Shown: positions 21,418 through 64,000 of the stretch, piece by piece | Position numbering within the stretch: the first letter of the stretch is position 1 | Layout: each line of letters starts with the position of its first letter | Translations under genes and position numbers: made by a program | Notes under the pieces: generated by a model | Told to the model about the DNA's origin: nothing | Databases searched by the model: none | Seen by the model: the letters and a program-made list of their open reading frames with translations, nothing else | DNA from: Nectonema munidae | Lineage: Eukaryota > Nematomorpha > Nectonematoida > Nectonematidae | Assembly: GCA_030549495.1 (NCBI GenBank) | Contig: JAUIRK010000964.1 | Span: forward strand, 124,001-188,000 | Reading direction: 5' to 3' | Length of the DNA stretch: 64,000 nucleotides

Positions 21418-21855
21418 ATGGTTGGTGAATTTGAACGTGTTCTTGTGATTGGTAAAGCAGCTAAACCACGCTGTTTTCGAAATTTAAATCCGGAAAGCTT
21501 ATCAGTGGAATGGAAATATAATTCTAAAGCTTGGATGACTTGTAAAATTTTTAATGAATGGATAATCAAATTCAATAAACGTATGGAAAGACAAAAGCGT
21601 AAAGTTATATTATTTCTGGATAACGCTACTGCCCATACAAAAGATTTGCCTAATTTAGATAACGTCAAAATAGTTTTTATCCCTGCCAACACAACTCCTG
21701 TGCTTCAACCTTTGGATCAAGGTATAATTTCCCACATTAAAAGAAATTATAGGAAAAAATTTTTACGTACGATTTTGAACAGAATGGAGGATGAACAAAC
21801 GGCTTCAAAGTTAGTAAAAATGATAACAGTTTTAGATGCATATGAATGCATCTAA
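21418..21855 (+). pseudogene. Tigger transposase, catalytic core
   Basis: The 145-residue frame contains VILFLDNATAHT and LQPLDQGIISHIKRNYR, the second and third catalytic Asp blocks of the pogo/Tigger DDD domain. The frame is lost near 21845, and the product continues in frame 3 from 21846. Confidence 0.85.
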
Positions 21856-22466
21856 TAAAGCTAATATGGGTTAATAAAGCTGTTAAAGAATGTGATAAAT
21901 TAATGGTATTGAAATGCTTTCAACGATGTGGTTTTGATGAAGGTGTCTCTCATGAAGTTATTAATCAAGAAGATGACGAGCTTGATAACATTTTTGAACT
22001 TATTCTTCCTGGCATGCAAGAACCTACTGATAAAATTGATGAGTATATTGACGTTGATAATGTTGCACCGGTTATAGAAGAACTTCCCATTGACTGGGAA
22101 AAATTTTTTTTCACAAATGTTTTTACTAATCATCCTAATCTTGAAAGCGATAATGAAACGGAAGAAGAAGTGGAAGAAACTCATGAAAATGTGGAAGAAA
22201 TAAATACAGCCAATATAAAAACCATTAAAGAAGCAATAGATACAATCAACGACGTGAAACTATTTTGTTTAGAAAAAAATTTTGGAGAAATATATCATAT
22301 TCTTTCCACGGCTGAAGAAAATAAAAGAATGCATAGTGACTGCCGTCTAGTACAGAAAAAAATGACATTCTTCTTGAAAAAACATGACTTATTTTATTTC
22401 ATACTTTTATACAATAAACTTACTTATAGTTTAATGATAAATTCTATAATGCGACCACCTCCGTAA
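21846..22466 (+). pseudogene. Tigger transposase, C-terminal acidic region
   Basis: The 206-residue frame begins with WVNKAVKECDKLMVLKCFQR, the usual helix after the DDD core. It then becomes strongly acidic (a DETEEEVEE-like stretch near residues 95-115), as is common in this family. Confidence 0.8.
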
Positions 22467-22784
22467 TTCGACCAAGGTTTGAAAGTCCCCTTGGTGGTCG
22501 ATTTAGAGAGGTTATTATTACATAAACATTTCAACCAATCATATAGTTTTTATGAAATAAAACTGCAATTTCAAAGTTAGGTTTTTTGAACTTTTAGGTA
22601 GAATTTTTGAAATGTGGCTTTCAATATGTGTGTAAAATATTATTTGAAAATTTTTATTTTAAGTATTTTTTTATTTTTTTTTTTTAGCAATTAACGATTT
22701 TGGCAAGTTGTCTCCCCGGAGGTCTTGCCAGACCTCTGATCTACTCAGATCCTTTATTACCGTGATCAACGCATGCTAAAGTGA

Positions 22785-23600
22785 TTTACTTGTGCACAAC
22801 AATGTGGGATGGCTAAGTAAGGCAAGAGTTTTTGGCAATTAGGGAGGAGCTACAGAGTTTCCTCGAGGATCAAAAGTGTGAAGGCAGACATTTTCTGAAT
22901 TTTTGAAAGATGAAAAGAAAATGGAATGTATTGGATTCTTGGCAGGCATAATGTCACATCCGAGTGATCAATGTCAAACTGCAAGGGGAAAACACACCAT
23001 CTTCAATTTAATGTTAGTAATTCGTGCTTTCCAGAAAAAATTGGAGCTTTTCAAGAATGATATTCAGAGCCAACTTTTCCATTTTCCCAGACTTTTGGAG
23101 CAATGTAAAGAAAAAACCGATACTAAACATGTCCAATTTATTGAGAAGCTGATCAATAATTTTAAGGTATGTTTTGATGACTTTCTTCTTGGAAAACAGC
23201 TGCTACTGTTCACTCAAAACTCTTTTCTGGTTACAGATATCACAGAATTTTCAGTCGAAGCAAAACTCACCTGCAAATGAGTAGATGCTGCAAAATTCCA
23301 ACTGGAAGTAATAGACTTTCAAGAGAATGTAGAGCTGAAACAAGTACTCTGTGATTGTGCACCAGAAACATTTTGGTCAAAGGAAGGATCCCCTGCTAAT
23401 TTTCCCACTCTTCACAGACTATCAGTGCAAATTCTCACAATTTTTGGCTCCACCTACTGCTTTCTCTACCATGAACTTAGTGAAGAACAAGTTTCGCTCA
23501 TGTATGACCAGTGAACACCTACACAACTGTCTTCGACTCACTTTTACTAAATTAGTACCAAGATTTAGGGAGCAAACAAGAAAGGGATGATTCAGCCAAT
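22785..23600 (+). mobile_element. hAT transposase relic of the GTF2IRD2/ZBED type, C-terminal part
   Basis: Readable blocks are VHNNVGWLSKARVF, then EELQSFLEDQK, then FLAGIMSHPSDQCQTARGK, VIRAFQKKLELFKND with HFPRL, and FKVCFDDFLLGKQ. After a frame change follow APETFWSKEGSPANFPTLHR and LSVQILTIFGSTYC, then FSTMNLVKNKFRSCMT. This order matches the C-terminal third of the hAT clade to which the domesticated GTF2IRD2 transposase belongs. Several frame breaks are present and the N-terminal zinc finger is missing, so it is a dead fragment. Confidence 0.82.
22903..23280 (+). pseudogene. hAT (GTF2IRD2-type) transposase fragment
   Basis: The longest open piece of this relic is 125 residues. It carries the FLAxIxxH...VRAFxxKLxxF...HFPRL signature of the clade. 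It ends at 23280, while the transposase continues in another frame with the dimerisation motif. Confidence 0.8.
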
Positions 23601-25060
23601 TTTGCTCAATTAATTTTTAGTGAAGGGGCACTAATAGAGTCAATAAGTTTTGTCTTACAGTAATTGTTTTATCAGAGGTCTTCCAATTTTGATTAGTTTT
23701 TATATTTCCAAAAGCTTGCGCGTTTCGTCCTACTAGGTCTACAAATTTTTAGTAGTCCAACAGCGTACACCTCCTCCTCTCCATTTAAATGTGCATCCCT
23801 ACATCCAATCCAAGTTAAAATGTATCCCTATTTCCCCGTTGAGTCAACTTCCTTGAACACTATAAAATAAAAGATTGAGAGTAACCAATATTTAATTTTT
23901 AAAAAATAAAAGAGGAATTTATAATTGATCCTTTTAATTAATCAAAAAGATCGATACTTATGTCTAGACATATCATATCATATCAAAATTAGCGTAACTT
24001 TTTTAATGGGTTGACAAATAAACTCCTTCCGTGTACGTGCATTGTAGCTTGTTATCATTGTAGATATCCTCTTGAAGCACGAGCATTAAACAATTTACAC
24101 GCATTAATTTCACAATCTGTTTCACCTTTTTTCACATCCTTGCCATATTTCAGGAAGAGATGTATCGGATATAAAATACTTCTTTCAAATTTAGATACAT
24201 TTGCGTATGCATAATATTATCGATTCAATCTGATGGACAAACCGTCAAAGACTTAATTAACCCAATTCAAATTTGTATGTTAAAAAGAAATTTGCACTCA
24301 AAGGAATATCATGATGATTGCGCGCATAGCCCTCAAACGTCTTGCTATCAAAAATAGGGTTTTGTAGAAAAGGGTCACTACACAAAAGGGCATTTCTTCG
24401 AGATTAACCAGAGCATATTCTCGCTCCTAAGCTACAATAAGAAAAATGTGACGAAATAAGATGATAATAGTTTTACTTTGATCAAAAAGTCAACAACTAA
24501 ATTATAATATAGTAACTAAAATTAAAATAGCATATCAAAATGTAAAAGAAAAATAAAGATATAATGTTATTATGGATGCTTCTTAAAGTTGCAGCACTTT
24601 AACTAAAATTCAGCATGTACATACACACAAGAGTGGTCACATAACTCATAACATTTTAATTGTAGTGTAACAAAGTGTAAAAATGACTAGATGATAATTA
24701 TATAATTATAATAAAAATAATAATTAGAGAGCTCTAAAACAGGGACAATTAAGAGTTGAGATTTTTATCATTATGGAGTGCCGATACTTTTGATAGCAGA
24801 ACAATTAAGATATGAAGGGTGATGATTTTAGGAAAAAGATATTCTGGATTTCAACATATTTTAGGACATCGTATTACACAAAATAGGTATAAGAGAAAAG
24901 GTACGCTGCTGATATATGCGGAGTTTCATGGGTATACACAGGTTTTAATTTTAAAAAAGGTAACAAAAGGAAAAAAGAGGTAGGTATAAATTGAAGGCAG
25001 CGTAAAGACATAGATGATGGTGCATAGGATGGGTGAGGTGAATGCAAGCACGTGCCACTC
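23600..25060. other. AT-rich intergenic DNA
   Basis: No supported gene. Short open frames near 24.0 kb show no recognisable domain. Confidence 0.45.
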
Positions 25061-25065
25061 AAGAA

Positions 25066-25336
25066 TTAAAATCGCTTGAAAAAAGAGTTATTGAGTTTGG
25101 CAAGAGAATTTAAAATGGAGTAGGAGGAAGAGGCATTTGTTTCTTTGCCAGTCTTTTTATTTGTGCTGCTTGAAGAGGAGTTTTTTTCACAATTTTTGGT
25201 GTCCACTCTGCCTCCGAACTGGCAAGAATAAGGGGCATTCTTGGGGGTAGGGTTGGGGAGTGACTTTCTATTTGCTCTAAATGGTGTTTGGTTCATTCCT
25301 TTTCTTGACTTTGACATCTCTGGCGTCAACTCCATT
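25066..25336 (-). CDS. Candidate host exon: possible alternative last exon of S6K
   Basis: An open frame of 89 codons on the minus strand ends at TAA 25066-25068. Its composition is clearly less AT-rich than its surroundings, as in coding DNA. The product is basic and Ser/Thr/Asn-rich: MELTPEMSKSRKGMNQTPFR near the start and a CEKNSSSSSTNKK patch in the middle. TTTTTAAG just before 25336 can serve as a phase-2 acceptor. S6K exon 8 offers a phase-2 donor at 26648/26647 (AG|GTTTCG), and the joined frame is open to the stop. The TP sites and basic clusters would suit an S6K regulatory tail, but I recognise no specific homology. It could equally be an unrelated small gene. Confidence 0.4.
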
Positions 25337-26370
25337 CTTAAAAACACGCACTTAATATAAATCGTTTGAGATCATAAAATGTTCTGTGAGATGCCCTTAA
25401 TCATTTGGATTTAATGATATGGATAAAAAATTATTGTGGAAAGCTGATATTTCTTTTTTGAAGGAAAGACTGCTATGTCTTAAATTTGATTAGAATTCAG
25501 TGCTTACCGAACTCTTCTCCTTTCCTAAACTTAATTTTGGGTTGAGTCATTTATCCCTCTCCCACAATTTGCTATCAAGCTAACCTCTATTTTACTTCAC
25601 ATTAAGTTTGAACTATTATATCCATTTATTTTTACGCCCAAGGCCAATATACGTTGAAGTATCTATGCGTTTGTATATGCACAGATTCGCATAAATAATA
25701 GGAATCGCATCTTTACAATGGATTGAAAAAGTTTATTAATTCTACTCATTGATAAAACACACTTCACGGAGCTGGTTATGATATTCTAGCTGTGATATGT
25801 TTGGATCGAGTCAAATAAAAACTTCAAAGAAGTATGGGGAATCAATTGAAACGCAAACTTACTGTAAAAAATAAACGTGTCTTATGTATATATATATATT
25901 TATTAATCTTCTTTATCAACCAGTTACTTAGATATTAAAGAAAGATGGAAGGTGCTTACGGTACTTATAAATCTGCTATATTATTATTATTATCGTTTAA
26001 TTAATAAATTAAATCAAAATACAGTATGAAAATAATTCAGCAGCATCCTTCGTACTTACATATATTTATATAAAAAATTCTATAAAGATTGTTCAATTGA
26101 AAAAATATTTACTCACTATAAACTTGTAAAGACTAATCTTATATACAGCTACAATTTACTACTCATAAATGATCCCTGGTCGCTTCCTTGTTTTGTTCTA
26201 TGAACATTTCAAGTTTAATTTTGAACTTTTGAAGCCTTGACCTAGATTTTTAACCAAGCCTGTTTATCGAATTTTAGAGACGCATTTCTACAATTCGAAT
26301 CTGGATTTATTTTAAATTTTCGTAGTTTCTCGAAGATCTAACAAAAGTATTACAAATACCTTACGGACAA
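25337..26370. other. AT-rich DNA downstream of the S6K stop codon
   Basis: No gene seen. A short TA microsatellite lies near 25890, and ATT repeats near 25980. Confidence 0.5.
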
Positions 26371-26376
26371 TTTATT
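26371..26376 (-). terminator. Putative poly(A) signal of S6K
   Basis: AATAAA on the minus strand, about 210 bp after the stop codon of exon 8. Confidence 0.5.
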
Positions 26377-26583
26377 ACAATGCTCTCTTTTATGCTTCAG
26401 TATCTGTCCCAATTCATCTCTTAAACTTTATCTTTTTTTCCAATAATGTATATATTTTTCTTTATCTCTACTTGTGTGCAATAGTATATACCGAGTATAT
26501 ATCGAGGTAAGTCAAACGAGCGGTTCTTAGGCCTACTGATATATCTCAAAAGAATGCCAACATAATTATAAATGGTAAATGCC

Positions 26584-62836
<36,253 letters not shown>

Positions 62837-63307
62837 AGAAACAATTTTTCAAATCTCTTAGCATCACATTTGGTAAAGTCAAAAATTGAAGAAAAAAACT
62901 TTAATCCTTTGCAAAATTCTAAAAAAGAAGTTATTTCAGTTATATACAAATGAGATGGAGGGAGAAGGAAATATTTTTACAAACCCTAGCGCCTTTAAAT
63001 GAGATGAGATATGCGTGATCAAATTATACCCATCAAGGCATAATAATGCAGGAGGTTAGTGTGACGTTTAAAACAGAGCTACGAAGTCAAAGTCGAGTTC
63101 AGAAAATCGACCCCACAACTTTTTTATATGTTATACAAGCATAGGCTAAAAGAATATTCGCACGAGTGGAATATTGTCATAATTCGAACTTTTTAAAAAT
63201 CTTGATTTTTAACAGGATTTGCTTTACAAGCCATTTACGAAGAAGAAAAACGGACGTCTTTACTAATTCTACTTAATTCCATTGAAAGTATTAGTTCGTC
63301 TGCATTC
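62837..63307 (-). promoter_or_regulatory. S6K 5' flanking region
   Basis: These 470 bp separate the S6K start codon from the shared repeat copy B. No unambiguous core promoter element was recognised. It should hold the 5' UTR and possibly the promoter. Confidence 0.35.
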
Positions 63308-64000
63308 ATTTTCAATTTTCTAAATTATATATCTTTTTAATAGCATTTATAAGACTTCTTTGTCTTCTGAGTAGATTTTCGATATTAGTTTTCTTGTTTT
63401 AAGGCTAAGTCTTAGGAGGAATATTCGAAATCTATTTTTTTTCATTATTTTCCACTTCATTGATATAATAATGCGCATTTGAGTAAATCAGAGGCAGTGG
63501 TGTGGCCAGTAATTTGGACAAGAGCCCACGCATTTTTCAGCAGGGTAAATATTTTATAACACATAACAATATAAGAAAGTATTCTTTATCATTTAAAGCT
63601 GAAAGGTTTATCGGTATTGATTACTGTGAATGAAAAAGTTAAATTAATGTGATAGAATACCCAAGTTACAAAAAGTGCCCTTATTATATTTGCTAAATAT
63701 AACTTAAACAATCAAGTCTTTTCTGTTTTAGTTTTTTTTTATCAAGATGGCGTTCAAGAATCAATAGTTGGCAATGTTTTCGCACTTACATTAATATTTT
63801 TGTTAATAAAACTTAATTTCATTTATGTCATTTATAGCGTATAACTTTTGGAATGGAATAGCTAATTTATATAAATTTAAGGCTTGTAGCAAATTTTCTT
63901 CCGAAAATTATTTCTTTTTAAAACGGCCAAATTTAAATTCACGACTTCATACCTGTCAATCCATAGACCCAAGTGCTAGATAAATTTTCAAACAATTTAC
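63308..64000 (-). repeat. Shared upstream repeat, copy B (upstream of S6K)
   Basis: Reverse complement of 6615-7351, cut by the window end, so its full length is unknown. Very high identity to copy A from 64000 down to about 63430, then weaker to 63308. It lacks about 55 bp present in copy A. Read in the direction of S6K transcription it has the same orientation as copy A has to eIF4E. Confidence 0.92.

Larger units (their letters stand above)
20793..22526 (+). mobile_element. Tigger/pogo-type DNA transposon, broken
   Basis: The transposase is readable almost throughout. First a pipsqueak-type HTH (QRQLSEIFKIGKTTVQNIL, 20855-20945), then a CENP-B-type HTH (residues 5-60 of the frame starting 21001). 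Next comes the DDD catalytic core: YNMDEFGLF, LFLDNATAHT, LQPLDQG. The end is an acidic tail to 22466. Breaks seen: a frame change near 20837, a stop at 20944-20946, a TGA at 21394-21396 with the same frame continuing, and a frame change near 21845. The right end is probably the GGTGGTCGATTTAGAGAGGT stretch at 22493-22515, which resembles Tigger termini. The left end was not found. Confidence 0.88.

Noticed and set aside
21318-21692. 124-codon open frame on the minus strand
   Set aside because: Antisense shadow of the Tigger transposase core, which is clearly coding on the plus strand.

Overview
This is a 64 kb, very AT-rich, repeat-dense window from an animal genome, most likely an invertebrate. 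Genes are split by spliceosomal introns. It carries two recognisable host genes plus LINE, Penelope-like, piggyBac, hAT, pogo/Tigger and mariner relics. The sequence does not fix the species. All exon boundaries were read by eye from homology and splice-site phase, and none were computed.

Host genes. (1) A class I eIF4E cap-binding protein lies on the + strand in six recognised exons, about 7609 to 15930; the exon with the start codon was not found. (2) A p70-type ribosomal protein S6 kinase (S6K) lies on the - strand in eight exons, 62836 down to 26584, about 36 kb. A possible alternative last exon lies at 25066-25336. The genes are convergent, about 10.7 kb apart, and both are classical outputs of the mTORC1 pathway. 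Introns fall in two classes: 54-59 bp, or 1.7-13.4 kb. The long ones hold almost all the transposons.

The most striking non-gene feature is a repeat of about 700 bp present twice in inverted orientation (6615-7351 on + and 63308-64000 on -). Because the two genes are convergent, the copies lie just upstream of eIF4E and S6K in the SAME orientation relative to each gene. They are nearly identical over most of their length apart from one indel of about 55 bp.

Layout. 1-2030: LINE reverse transcriptase, - strand. 2.2-6.6 kb: tandem repeats, a possible tRNA-derived SINE and anonymous AT-rich DNA. 6.6-15.9 kb: shared repeat and eIF4E, with a hAT element (8341-9577, perfect 8-bp target duplication), a pogo relic and a Penelope-like RT relic in introns. 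16-26 kb: intergenic, with piggyBac relic 1, a nested satellite, a Tigger-like element and a hAT relic of GTF2IRD2 type. 26.6-62.8 kb: S6K. Its introns hold a TTAA-flanked MITE, a mariner relic, a nearly complete LINE (about 36.1-40.8 kb), a second LINE relic, a ZMYM-type hAT relic, piggyBac relics 2 and 3, and several hAT MITEs. 63.3-64 kb: second copy of the shared repeat, cut by the window end.
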